A stretch of DNA of 64,000 nucleotides, taken from the NCBI RefSeq assembly GCF_000524555.1, contig NZ_CP007154.1, positions 372,001 to 436,000 on the forward strand. Direction: 5' to 3'. The stretch is from Mesomycoplasma bovoculi M165/69 (GTDB lineage: Bacteria > Bacillota_I > Bacilli_A > Mycoplasmatales > Metamycoplasmataceae). The notes below the pieces were generated by a model that was given only the letters and a program-made list of their open reading frames with translations, ran no database searches and was not told the DNA's origin. How positions within the stretch are numbered: position 1 is the first letter of the stretch; every line of letters begins with the position of its first letter. This document shows positions 23,321 to 32,672 of this stretch, piece after piece. A program made the translations under genes and the position numbers.

Positions 23321-23350
23321 TTGACAATTAAAATTAAAAAAATGTATAAT
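23321..23350 (+). promoter_or_regulatory. promoter of mraZ-rsmH-ftsZ
   Basis: A consensus TTGACA (23321-23326), an 18-base spacer and consensus TATAAT (23345-23350). One of the strongest sigma-A promoters in the window. Confidence 0.88.
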
Positions 23351-23351
23351 T

Positions 23352-23376
23352 GTGGGTGATAGTGGTAATAAGTGAA
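23352..23376 (+). promoter_or_regulatory. MraZ operator boxes
   Basis: Three GTG-boxes with exact 10-base periodicity: GTGGG at 23352, GTGGT at 23362 and GTGAA at 23372. They directly follow the -10 box and run up to the mraZ start. MraZ proteins bind arrays of GTGG-type pentamers spaced by 5 bases in their own promoters, so this is an autoregulatory operator; the third box is degenerate. Confidence 0.72.
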
Positions 23377-23377
23377 T

Positions 23378-23818
23378 ATGTTTGGAACTATTTTAAGAGC
23401 TTTAGATGAAAAAAATAGAATTGTATTACCCCCTAATTTTCGCGAAGAAATAGGAGAACAATTCTATTTATCTATTAGTTTAGAGCAAATTCTTGAAATA
23501 CGTAGCAAACATAACTTTGATGCACTTGCTGAAAAACTAAATCAAAGAAATTCTCTAGATAAAAGTTTTAGGGATTTTACAAGATATTTTTTTGGTAATA
23601 CTGTCAAAGTTAGTCTTGATGGTCAAGGTCGGTTCTTGATTCCCAAGAATCTTCTTGACCTAGCTGCTATCGAAAAACAGCTCTATTTAGTTGGCGTTGG
23701 TAAAAAAATTGAAATCTGACCAAAGCATCGTTATGAAGCCTTTAATAGTTTTTTTACAGATAAGGAAAATGTTGCTAAGTTAGAAGAAAAACTAGTTGAA
23801 TCAGGGGTAGAGTTATAA
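23378..23818 (+). CDS. mraZ: transcriptional regulator MraZ
   Basis: 146 residues, start ATG 23378 ([19 protein letters not shown]); the in-frame GTG at 23372 is part of an operator box. Two AbrB-like SpoVT/MraZ swapped-hairpin repeats are visible: [14 protein letters not shown] and a second [17 protein letters not shown]. The ring-shaped oligomer binds GTGG repeats at its own promoter and controls the division cluster. The stop overlaps the rsmH start as TAATG. The last 32 residues follow a TGA-Trp. Confidence 0.95.
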
Positions 23819-24729
23819 TGCATATTCCTGTTTTGTTAAAAGAACTAGTTGATCAATTAAATATTAACCCAGATGGCATATATGTTGATCTCACCCTTGG
23901 TCGAGGTGGACATTCAATTGCCATTTTAAAAAAATTAACAACTGGCAAATTAATTGTTTTTGACAAAGACAAACAAGCAATTGAAGCTAGCAAAAACAAG
24001 TTACTTGCAATTTCAAAAAATGTTATTTTTGTTTGATCTGACTTTGCTAATTTTGAAAATCATATGAATGAGTTAGGGATTAGTAAAGTTGATGGTATTG
24101 TTGCCGATTTGGGTGTTAGTTCACCACAAATCGATGACCCTGAACGAGGTTTTTCTTATCGCTTTGATGCTCGTGTAGATATGCGAATGGATCAAAGCCA
24201 AACTCTTGATGCTCATCAAATTCTCAACAGTTATAGTGAGCAACAATTAATTGAAATCTTAGCAAATTATGGTGAAATTAAACCAGCACGTCAAATTGCC
24301 AAAGCTATTATTTCAAACAGACCTGTCAATACCACATTTGAACTTGTAAATATTGTACGCAATTGTTTATCTCCTGCGTTGTTAGCTAAAAAAAATTTAG
24401 TGAAAAATGTCTTTCAGGCATTGCGGATTGCAGTTAATGGCGAACTTGATGCTTTGCAATCGTTGTTGTTTTGTTTCCTTTCTTTCTTAAAGCAAGGTGG
24501 AAAGTTTGCAGTAATTACATTTCATTCACTAGAAGACAAACTTGTTAAATTTAGCTTTAAAAAATTGCTAGATAAAAATAAAACTCCTTTTTTTGTCAAA
24601 GATGAACCTAGTTGTTTTGTAAAAACGATTTGACCGACTTTGCAAGAAATCGAATCAAATCCTAGATCTAAAAGTGCTAAATTGCGAATTTTAACAAAAC
24701 TAAAGGATGAAAATGAAAGAAAAATTTAG
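23818..24729 (+). CDS. rsmH: 16S rRNA (cytosine1402-N4)-methyltransferase
   Basis: 303 residues. SAM-binding motif [16 protein letters not shown] near residue 25, and the family block [17 protein letters not shown] plus DMRMDQS. It methylates C1402 in the decoding centre. It is coupled to mraZ (TAATG) and overlaps the ftsZ start by 17 bases. The C-terminal KSAKLRIL matches the usual end of the family. Confidence 0.95.
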
Positions 24730-25726
24730 TGAAATTATGCTAATGGGATTAGGTAATTTTGGAGTGCAAAATGTAAAAAAATTGCCTCAAACTAATTTTT
24801 CAAAGTTTTACATTAATATCAAAAGTGAAATGATTGGTCAATTTGACTTTGATCAAAGTATCATTTTAGATAGCGATGGTTTTGGCTATGATAGTAATTT
24901 GGCACACCAAATGGTACTAGACTACAAAGAAGTGATTAAATCCAAATTAGCAAATGTTAAATTTTTGTTTTTATTTGCTAGTCTTGGAGGTGCAACTGGT
25001 TCTGGAGCAATTCGTGCTTTAGCACAAATTGCAAAAGAACTTAACATCATCACTATTGCTGTAGTAGTATTACCAAATGATATTGAATGAAAATTCAAAG
25101 AAGAAAATAGTAAGGATACATTGGATTTTATAGTTGATAAAGTTGATTCTCTTGTTGTCATATCTGGTAAAAATTTTTCAGAAACATATGAAAATTTTCA
25201 ACAGAGTGATTTAGACAAGCTCATTAATAATAAACTTCAAGACATTGTGGAAGTGATAACTGATACAGTAATTCAAGAAAATGAAGTTATTCCAATCAAC
25301 CTTTCACTTATGAAATCTGCTTTAAAAAGCAACAAACACTTATATGTAAGTCAAGCAATAGCAACTGGTGATAACGATAAAATTTGACGCTCAAAAAGAG
25401 TGGCTAATGATTTGTTTGCCAACCCTGCTGAGCAATTTGATTGAAAAAAATTTGATGAATTACTTATTTCAATAAGTGCTTCAGAAACAATTACTCAACT
25501 TGAAATTAAAAATATTTTAGATTCAATTAAATCTAAATTTGATAGCAACAAACTAAATTATTCATACTGTCTCTTAAGAAGAAACGAACTAGTTAATGAC
25601 ATCAAAGTTGGTCTAATAGCTAGTGAAAAACGCTATAATTTCAAAGAGAGTAATTATCCAACAAATTCAGATACACTTAATGAATTTGACTTAAATGATT
25701 TAGATTTGGATACACTAGTCGATTAA
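24713..25726 (+). CDS. ftsZ: degenerate FtsZ-like cell-division GTPase
   Basis: 337 residues from ATG 24713 (AAAGGA 5 bases upstream; ATG 24707 overlaps that site). Position after mraZ-rsmH and the tubulin-type loop GGATGSGA (residues 92-98; family GGGTGTGA) identify it as FtsZ. It is strongly diverged: the N-terminal GGxGGGGxN loop reads GLGNFGVQN, and the T7 catalytic loop, normally INVDFADV, reads INLSLMKS at about residues 195-202. Both Asp needed for GTP hydrolysis across the polymer interface are therefore missing. It ends with an acidic D/L-rich tail. Polymerisation and GTPase activity are doubtful. FtsZ is dispensable in several mycoplasmas. Confidence 0.8.
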
Positions 25727-25816
25727 AGATGAGCAATTTACTTTAAGGCAACTAAAAAGCTAGATGATGTATGGCGAAGTTTGGCAATTTAGTTAAATTG
25801 AATTAAATTTTAAAAA

Positions 25817-25840
25817 AACCTCAATTGAGGTTTTTTTTAT
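25817..25840. terminator. bidirectional terminator between ftsZ and the OYE gene
   Basis: AACCTC-AATT-GAGGTT stem with A-run before and T-run after, so it can work on both strands. On the minus strand it lies just past the OYE stop at 25837. Confidence 0.85.
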
Positions 25841-27012
25841 TTATTTTTTTGAGCATTTTGTGCCAAAATTTGTTCTGCCTTATTAGGAAGTGATTGACCA
25901 AAAGAAAAGTAGCTAAAAATTTTTTGAAAAGCTTGCGGGGGAATGCATAAGTCTTTCAATTTGTCATCAGTGATGCTCAAATCAAGTTCTTTAGCACCCT
26001 TTTCCAAATCTCAAGCAAATTCTGGATTAGCCACAAAAGCTGATGTAATACCGATTAAGTCTGCATATAAACTAGCTTGATTTATTTTTTGCGCGCTATT
26101 TATAGAACCACTAATAATTAATGGAATTCTATGATTTAAATATTGATAAACCACTTTAGAAACTAGTTCATTATAATAAATACCTTTAGAGCGAACTTTA
26201 TTTAAAAACACACTTCGACCTCAACTCGCAATTGCTAAGTATGATAACTTAATTTTTTTAGCAAAAATAATTTCAAAAAGATCAATAAAATCTTCAATTG
26301 TATAACCAAGTTCATCTCCGCGAGTTTCTTCAGGTGTAAAACGAAATCCTAAAATAAAATCTGTAGTTGCAAATTCCTCAATCACTTGACTAACCCCTTC
26401 TAAGACTTGCAAAATAAATCGAGAACGATTTTCAATGGTGCTGCAACCATATTCATCATTGCGTTTATTGTAAAAACAAGAAAAAAATTGTTGGGGAAGC
26501 AATTTTTGAGCACACGAAATTTCAATACCATCAAAACCAGCTTTAATTGCTCTTTTTGTGGCATTTTTATAGTCTTTTATAATTTCTTCAATTTGCATTT
26601 TAGAAAGTTCTAAGACTTTGTGAGGTTGGGGAAATTCCAAAAAATTAGCGCTAACTCCATAAGTGTGACCAACTTCATTGAGTGTTGCAAGCGAATGCGA
26701 ACCAGCATGAATTAGTTGTGCAACTGCTAATTTGTGCTTTGATTTCATAGCACTTGCTAATTTAGATAAACCATAAATGTACTTATCATCACTAATGCTG
26801 ATTCCATAATCAAAAAGTTTACCATTTTCACTCACATAAAGTCCACCTGTGATTGTAAGTGGTGCAGAGTGTGCTCGACGAGCCGCAAATTCAATATCTG
26901 CTAAATTTACAAAGCCTTTTTGACTTAAATTTAAATTTATTGGACAAGCAACAAACCTATTTTCAAGCAAATAACTGCCTAAATAAAAAGGATGAAAAAC
27001 TTTTTTGTTCAT
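25837..27012 (-). CDS. OYE-family NADH:flavin oxidoreductase (SirTM operon)
   Basis: 391 residues, FMN TIM barrel of the old-yellow-enzyme family. Evidence: LIHAGSHS with substrate-binding His, GFDGIEISCA, QFFSCFYNKRNDEYGCS and ENRSRFILQVLEGV, all aligned with the family's QLxHxGR, GFDGVEIHxAHGYL, NKRTDEYGGS and ENRxRF blocks. Note EISCAQKLL for the usual EIHGAHGYL. It is the last gene of the operon, 4 bases after lplA. OYE-type oxidoreductases belong to the extended SirTM/GcvH-L operons, where a redox role in oxidative defence was proposed. Substrate unknown. Confidence 0.88.
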
Positions 27013-27016
27013 AATC

Positions 27017-28045
27017 TTAAGATAAAATTACATCAATAATTTCTTGTGCTGTAATTTTGGTAAAAAATAAATTTTCTAAATCAATGGTTTCTAGTGCTTT
27101 TTGCAACTCATTTTGTTCTAACTTGCAACCTTGCAAAGCTTTTTCTAAACTTTCAAGTGATTTTTTAACAAAAAAATCACCACTAATTTTTACTTTAGAA
27201 ATTCGAAAATTCTCAATTTCAAAGGAGAAATTGATAGTTCCAATGCTCAAACGAGCATCACGATTATATGAATAAGCTGGACTAGTTCCAAATGTTCAAT
27301 CTCAATTTTTATATTTTTTTTGAATTAAGTCATCAATTTGACTTCAATCTTGGTCACTAAGTTGATATTTTTGAAAACTTTGCAAAGATTTTTTCTCTAA
27401 TTTATCCAAAATTAAGTCTTTAAATTCAAAAGCATTCAAATTTGCAAATTCAGGTTTGAGATATTCTTTTATTTTTGCAACTCGTTGTCGAACTGATGTA
27501 ATTCCTTTAGCTTCAATTTTTTTACGATTTGGTCTAAGAATTTTTTCCAAACTATCAAAATCAATGTCATAAAGTAAAGAATAACCGGCATAAATTCTAT
27601 TACCATTCAATGACATAGCAGCACCTGAAACTTTTTTTCCATCAATAATTAGATCATTTTTACCACTAAAATTGACATTTTTAGCTCCCAAATCTTGTAA
27701 AATTTCAACAATTGGTGCATATAGTTCGCCATAATTTGATAACAATGATGGATGTTTACGATAAGGGAATGAAAAACAAAAATTAGCCGCTAAATCATCA
27801 ATGTAAATAGCACCTCCACCTGTGTCACGTCGCACAATACTCAATTTATTGGCTTCTAAATAATCAAAATTAACTTCTAATTCAGGGTTTTGAAAATAGC
27901 CAATTTGGACATGAGCATCACAAATATATGGAAAAACAATTGTGTCTTCAGGATCAAGATTCTCAATGGCTCAGTATTGAATCGCTATTAAATAAGCACC
28001 ATCTTTAATTCACTTACCATTTCTAATTGGTTCAATTAAAATCAT
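27017..28045 (-). CDS. lplA: lipoate-protein ligase A (LplA2-type, SirTM operon)
   Basis: 342 residues: ligase domain with RRDTGGGA (residues 72-79) and [17 protein letters not shown] (lipoyl-AMP Lys), followed by the C-terminal accessory domain ([20 protein letters not shown]). It attaches lipoate to a protein lysine. ATG 28045 follows AAAGG. It lies 3 bases after the SirTM gene and near gcvH-L, so the dedicated acceptor is probably GcvH-L, whose lipoylation is a prerequisite for its ADP-ribosylation in characterised systems. It may also serve pyruvate dehydrogenase in this organism. Confidence 0.93.
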
Positions 28046-28048
28046 TTT

Positions 28049-28930
28049 TTACCTTTCTAATTCTCAAATTTGTTCGATTAATTTAGCAATATCTTCATTA
28101 AAAATTTTGCTTTGCTTTTTAACATTTTCTTGCAAGTGATAGTTTTTAGAGTTTAATACTAGATATTTAGCTTTTGGATTGTTGATTGTCATCTGCCAAA
28201 AAGGTCATTTAATGAGTTGAGGTGTTGTATAACCAACACCAATTTCAAAAAAGACAACTTTTTTGTCTTGATTTTCTTGCAAAAAGGATTCATATTTTTG
28301 TTTTTGCAAGAAAAAATCATCATTTTCAACCATACCTTTAAAAGCAATTCTCTTGTTCACTTCTAAAAAAGCATCACAATTTGGACATTTTGGCAACAAT
28401 TCCAAACTTACTTGCATGTTTTTTTGATTTAAGACCATTTTTTCAATTAATTCATTTTTTTGATAAAGTTTATTCGAACACATTTGCGAACATTGCAACA
28501 AATCATATTTACCTTGAATATAAAAAATTTTATTCTCATTAAAACCATTAACTAATAAACTATTATCAGAGTTGGTTGTGATAATAAAATAATTTTTAGT
28601 TTCAAGAATATCTTTTAACTTGGAAAATATAGAACTTTTTGGTAAGTCAAAACAATTTAATTTAATGAATCGACTATGAAAAGCTCAATAAGTTTGTCAA
28701 TTAGGATAATCAAAAAGTGAAGCTTGAAGCATATCAAGGAGACGATATTTTTCAATAAAATCTCCAAAATGTTGTTCAAATCTAGAACCTGAATAACCAA
28801 TGTTAGCTGCCGCTGTTAATCCAGCACCAATTCCAACAACAATAGTATCAGCGTCACTTAATAAATCCAAAATTTCTTTGGCTGATTTTTTCAAATTAAA
28901 AGTTTGGTAAGCTGTTGAATTCATTTTCAT
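28049..28930 (-). CDS. SirTM: protein mono-ADP-ribosylating class M sirtuin
   Basis: 293 residues from ATG 28930 (ATG 28924 also possible). NAD-binding sirtuin core: GIGAGLTAAANIGYSG (residues 33-48), TTNSDN (118-123) and YIQGKYD (137-143). The catalytic His of deacetylating sirtuins is replaced by Gln139, with Asn120 kept, as in the SirTM class shown to transfer ADP-ribose to GcvH-L. The zinc module is present as CSQMC and CPNC. EIGVGYTTP corresponds to the late GVSxxVYP strand. TGA-Trp codons are at several places. It overlaps the 3' end of gcvH-L. No macrodomain gene is next to it, although that is usual in this system. Confidence 0.9.
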
Positions 28931-29228
28931 CAACTTTAGTTAATTTAATAATTCAATTTTGACGAGCATCGGCTGAGTTTAGAAGTCTTGGAGTTGTAAT
29001 TGCTTCTTGATTAATTTCTACAATTTCACCAGCTAATGGTGTTTTAATTGATAAAACAGTTTTTGAAGCTTCGATTTTTAATATTTCATCATTTTTAGAA
29101 AGACTTTTGGCATTTGTGAAGCGCAAAAAACCAATAGTCCCTACATCATCTTGTAACTCAGCACTCATTGAAATTGTGACAATATTTTCTGTTTTTTCAA
29201 TAATTAAAAAATTAGCAAATTTTTTCAT
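28896..29228 (-). CDS. gcvH: GcvH-like lipoyl carrier protein (GcvH-L)
   Basis: 110 residues, one lipoyl (H-protein) domain. The acceptor lysine is K56 in IEASKTVLSIKTPLAGEI. N-terminal strand block MSAELQDDVGTIGFLRF is typical of H-protein. No other glycine cleavage genes are present, so it is not for glycine catabolism; in SirTM operons GcvH-L is the lipoylated substrate that is ADP-ribosylated. The frame continues past the TGA-Trp at 28953 to TAA at 28896, overlapping the SirTM start by 35 bases. Confidence 0.92.
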
Positions 29229-29236
29229 AGTTTTCC

Positions 29237-30223
29237 TTATTGTTTTAATTGATAAATTTTAGCAATTTGTTCAAGGGTTTCACTTCTATTTGCATGAGTT
29301 TGTCCAAAAGGAACAATCATTATTTCCTCAAGTTGCAATTCATTGCTAAAATAGTCAATTTGTTCTTTGATTTTGACAGCATCCCCTACTATAATTTTAC
29401 TTTGATGAAAAGCAAAACTTGCAATTTCTTCTTTAGTTAATATCAAGTTTTTAACTTGTTCAAAACTAGGTATTGTGTCAAACTCATTGAAAAAATTACG
29501 ACCTAAAAGATATGTGCTCATAATTTGAAGATATTGTTGAATTTCCATTTCATTTGTAAGGTAATTTGCAAAAATTGCAAAAGAAACCTTACCAGTTGAA
29601 TTATGTAGTTTTTTATAGGTTTTTCTATAAATTTCAATGCATTTTTTAGCATTTGTAAGATCTGGAAATAAAAAATAACCATAAATTATGCCATATTTAT
29701 GTTTTGCTGCATACTTAGCAGTTTTTTCAGAAGTTATAAGTAAAAATAATTCACTTTGTTGGTTATTTTTAGGTACTAATTCAAGATTTGAGCTTTGATT
29801 TGTTGTTAATATGGATTGAATTTTGGATGTTTTAGAATAAAAAACTCTTTTACTAAAATTAATTATTTTAAACTCTTTTTGGCCAGGAGGAGTTCCTGGA
29901 TTAGAGGCAAGCCCATAATAACAACGACCTGGATAAAAATTATTGAATGTCGAAATTATTTCAGCTATAGCAAAAGGTTGGCTATAGTGGACTAAAAAAC
30001 CTGCAAAACCAACTTTTATTTTGCTAGTGTTTTCTAAAATTTTGGTGCCCAAAATAGTTGGTTGAGAAATACTCAATGATTTAACACTGTGGTGCTGTGT
30101 CAACCAAAAGCTATGATAACCTAATTTTTCAGAAAGTTTGGCAAGTTCTATGCTATCCAAATGACTTTGTCTAAAATTAGAATTGTAGTCAACAATACCA
30201 TAATCTAAGATTGAAATTTTCAT
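29237..30223 (-). CDS. luciferase-like flavin monooxygenase (SirTM operon)
   Basis: 328 residues, bacterial luciferase-like TIM barrel of the MsnO8 type. Evidence: MKISILDYGIVDYNS at the N-terminus, LSEKLGYHSFWLTQHHSV, the block GFAGFLVHYSQPFAIAEI, and IIVGDAVKIKEQIDYFSNEL at the C-terminus. Predicted FMN/FAD- and NAD(P)H-dependent; substrate unknown. It lies 8 bases before gcvH-L. Luciferase-like monooxygenases accompany OYE proteins in extended SirTM operons. Confidence 0.88.
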   Translation of the reverse strand: MKISILDYGIVDYNSNFRQSHLDSIELAKLSEKLGYHSFWLTQHHSVKSLSISQPTILGTKILENTSKIKVGFAGFLVHYSQPFAIAEIISTFNNFYPGRCYYGLASNPGTPPGQKEFKIINFSKRVFYSKTSKIQSILTTNQSSNLELVPKNNQQSELFLLITSEKTAKYAAKHKYGIIYGYFLFPDLTNAKKCIEIYRKTYKKLHNSTGKVSFAIFANYLTNEMEIQQYLQIMSTYLLGRNFFNEFDTIPSFEQVKNLILTKEEIASFAFHQSKIIVGDAVKIKEQIDYFSNELQLEEIMIVPFGQTHANRSETLEQIAKIYQLKQ

Positions 30224-30273
30224 ATTTAATCAAATTTGGTTCGATTTTTATAAGTTAATTTTATTCTAATCAA

Positions 30274-31059
30274 TTAACGAATAAATTTATCAAAAACTTT
30301 GACAAAATCCTTTTTGTTTTCAGTATAAATTAGGTGACCTGTTTTTGGAATAACTTCAATTTGAATATGTGGAATTACACTCTTATAGTAAGCCATATTT
30401 TCATCTTTTAAAACAATTCCATCATTCTCACCAAGAACTAGTAACGCTGGACAACTAACTTGTTTAAGACCTTCGTCAATTTTGTCCATAATGTAATCTT
30501 GTGGCAAAGTCATCCCTAAGGCCACAATGTTGTCATTATTGTGATATTCATAATCAAAAGTAGCTGTTGCTCATTCAAGTCATTTTGGATCCTTGTATTT
30601 TTCTTTGTCATATTCATAAATAGTCATAAAATCCAACATTTGCTGTGGTGTTTTTGGGAAAAAATTGTCTTTAAATAATTGAGCTAATGGCATATTTGCT
30701 TTATTCATTGGACCAATAAAGATAATTTTTTTGATTAATTCAGGAATTAATTTATAAACTAAGGCAGCATTACCAGCTCCCATAGAGTGACCAACTAAAA
30801 TTACGTCTTTAAGATTGAGAGTTTTGATAAAGCGCACCAATTCATGAGCATAATACTCCATATTCAGCTGGTGTGGCATTGCAAGTGTCATATTGCATCC
30901 TGGTAAAGTGAATGAAAAATAATTAACATCTTTTAAATCTGCCACAGCAGATCAAAAAACATTGTGATTTGAGTTGAAACCATGACAAAACACAATATTA
31001 ATTTTATTGTTTTTATCATAATTTATTACATAGGGGTAATCTCAATTAAATTGATTCAT
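30274..31059 (-). CDS. alpha/beta hydrolase
   Basis: 261 residues, ATG 31059 with AAAGGA upstream. Serine-hydrolase fold: oxyanion region NIVFCHGFNS, nucleophile elbow VGHSMGAG, acid in LVLGENDGIV and catalytic His in PKTGHLIYTENK. Possible lipase, esterase or lactonase; mycoplasmas carry several such proteins annotated as triacylglycerol lipase. It is the first gene after a clear -10 box and ends 50 bases before the monooxygenase, so it probably shares the SirTM transcript. Confidence 0.88.
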
Positions 31060-31110
31060 ATTGTCCTTTATTAATTGTTTTTAAAAAAATAAATTAGTTT
31101 ATTAATTTAA

Positions 31111-31116
31111 ATTATA
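31111..31116 (-). promoter_or_regulatory. -10 box of the hydrolase-SirTM operon
   Basis: TATAAT on the minus strand (preceded by TTAG), 52 bases before the ATG at 31059. The -35 is weak (an AT-rich TTTACT-like element). Confidence 0.5.
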
Positions 31117-31161
31117 CTAATTTTAAAATAAAAAGTAAAAGCATTTTGAAGGTTTTTCTTC

Positions 31162-31207
31162 AAAAACTAGTAATTGAAAATCTAAAAATTTTAAATTACT
31201 AGTTTTT
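31162..31207. terminator. 14-bp inverted repeat downstream of tuf
   Basis: AAAAACTAGTAATT and AATTACTAGTTTTT pair perfectly over 14 bp across an 18-base loop. On the minus strand it ends in T5, so it could be a second terminator for tuf, placed about 30 bases after the first. It could also be an operator of the SirTM operon promoter nearby. Confidence 0.5.
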
Positions 31208-31236
31208 ATTTTTAACAAATTATTAAAAAATAAAAG

Positions 31237-31266
31237 AAAAAACCAAAGTAAAACTTTGGTTTTTGT
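31237..31266. terminator. intrinsic terminator of tuf
   Basis: AAACCAAAGT-AAA-ACTTTGGTTT stem with T/A runs on both sides, 24 bases after the tuf stop. Confidence 0.9.
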
Positions 31267-31289
31267 ATTATATGATTTTAAAAAAACTA

Positions 31290-32474
31290 CTATTTTAGAA
31301 TTTCGGTAACAGTTCCAGCACCAACGGTTCTTCCACCTTCACGGATAGAGAATTTAGTTCCTTGCTCAACAGCAATAGGTGCAATAAGTTCAACAGTTAA
31401 ATCAATATTGTCACCTGGAACAACCATTTCAGCATCAAATTCTAATCCACCAGTTACGTCAGTAGTTCTAAAGTAAAATTGAGGTTTGTAGTTTTTGAAA
31501 AATGGAGTGTGACGTCCACCTTCTTCTTTTTTAAGAACATAAACAGCTGCTTTAAAACGAGTGTGAGGAACAATAGTTTTTGGTTTTGCAATAACTTGTC
31601 CACGTTCAATGTCTTTACGGTCAATACCACGGAGTAGAACACCAGCGTTGTCCCCTGCCATAGCTGATTGTAAGTTTTTGTTAAACATTTCAATTCCGGT
31701 AACAACAGTTTTTTTAGGTTCGTTGTTAAATCCGATAATTTCAACTTCTTCATTTAATTTAACTTGTCCACGTTCAACTTTACCAGTTGCAACAGTTCCA
31801 CGACCAGTAATTGTGAAAACGTCTTCAACTGCCATTAAAAATGGTTTGTCCATTTCACGTACAGGTGAGTCGATTCAAGTATCAACTGCATCCATTAATT
31901 CATGAATTTTAGCTTCTCATTCAGGTTTTCCTTCAAGAGCTAATTTTGCTGAACCACGAACGATAGGTGTGTTGTCTCCATCAAAGTCATATGATGAAAG
32001 TAAATCACGAATTTCAACCTCAACAAGGTCAATCATTTCTTCTTCACCTTCAAGCATATCAACTTTGTTTAAAAATACAACCATTTTTGGCACTCCAACT
32101 TGTTTAGAGAGCAAAATGTGTTCACGAGTTTGAGGCATAGGACCATCTGTTGCAGCAACAACTAAAATTGCTCCATCCATTTGGGCTGCCCCGGTAATCA
32201 TATTTTTAATGTAGTCAGCGTGACCTGGACAGTCAACGTGAGCATAGTGTCTTTTATCAGTGCTGTACTCAATGTGAGCAGTGTTGATAGTAATTCCTCT
32301 AGCTTTTTCCTCAGGAGCAGCATCGATTGAAGCATAATCTTTAGCTTCAGCTAATCCTTTTTTAGAAAGCACAGTTGAAATAGCCGCGGTTAATGTTGTT
32401 TTACCGTGGTCAACGTGTCCAATGGTACCAATATTAATATGTTCTTTACTACGATCAAAATCTTGTTTTGCCAT
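31290..32474 (-). CDS. tuf: elongation factor Tu
   Basis: Delivers aminoacyl-tRNA to the ribosome with GTP. 394 residues, exact family length. G1 loop [16 protein letters not shown] and NKVDM are all present. C-terminus is [17 protein letters not shown] 32474 follows GAAAGGA; an in-frame TTG two codons earlier is not used. It has its own terminator and lies downstream of lon on the same strand. In mycoplasmas EF-Tu is also often found on the cell surface. Confidence 0.98.
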
Positions 32475-32580
32475 AATCAATCCTTTCTTGTAAATAATAA
32501 TATTTAATGATTGTCTTTAAGTACTTAAAACCACCAAAGAATAGCCTTTCAACTATTTCCTATCCACATTAAGTCTTAAA

Positions 32581-32595
32581 TGCTAAATTTTAGCA
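32581..32595. promoter_or_regulatory. inverted repeat in the tuf upstream region
   Basis: TGCTAAA-T-TTTAGCA, a perfect 7-bp inverted repeat about 107 bases before the tuf start, between lon and tuf. It has no T-run on the minus-strand downstream side, so it is not a terminator for lon; it may be an operator or part of the tuf leader. Confidence 0.35.
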
Positions 32596-32672
32596 AAAAA
32601 TCACTAAAAATAAAATAATTAATAATGATTTTTTTGCATAAAAATTAATTTTTTTAATTTTTAATTAAAAAA

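Noticed and set aside
25727-25816. Short coding remnant after ftsZ
   Set aside because: Only very short ORFs in this 90-base stretch; nothing matched a known family.
25837-31059. A macrodomain gene hidden in the SirTM operon
   Set aside because: All frames between the six genes are accounted for, with gaps of at most 50 bases; none can hold a macrodomain.
31454-31753. 99-residue ORF inside tuf
   Set aside because: Out-of-frame shadow of EF-Tu on the same strand.
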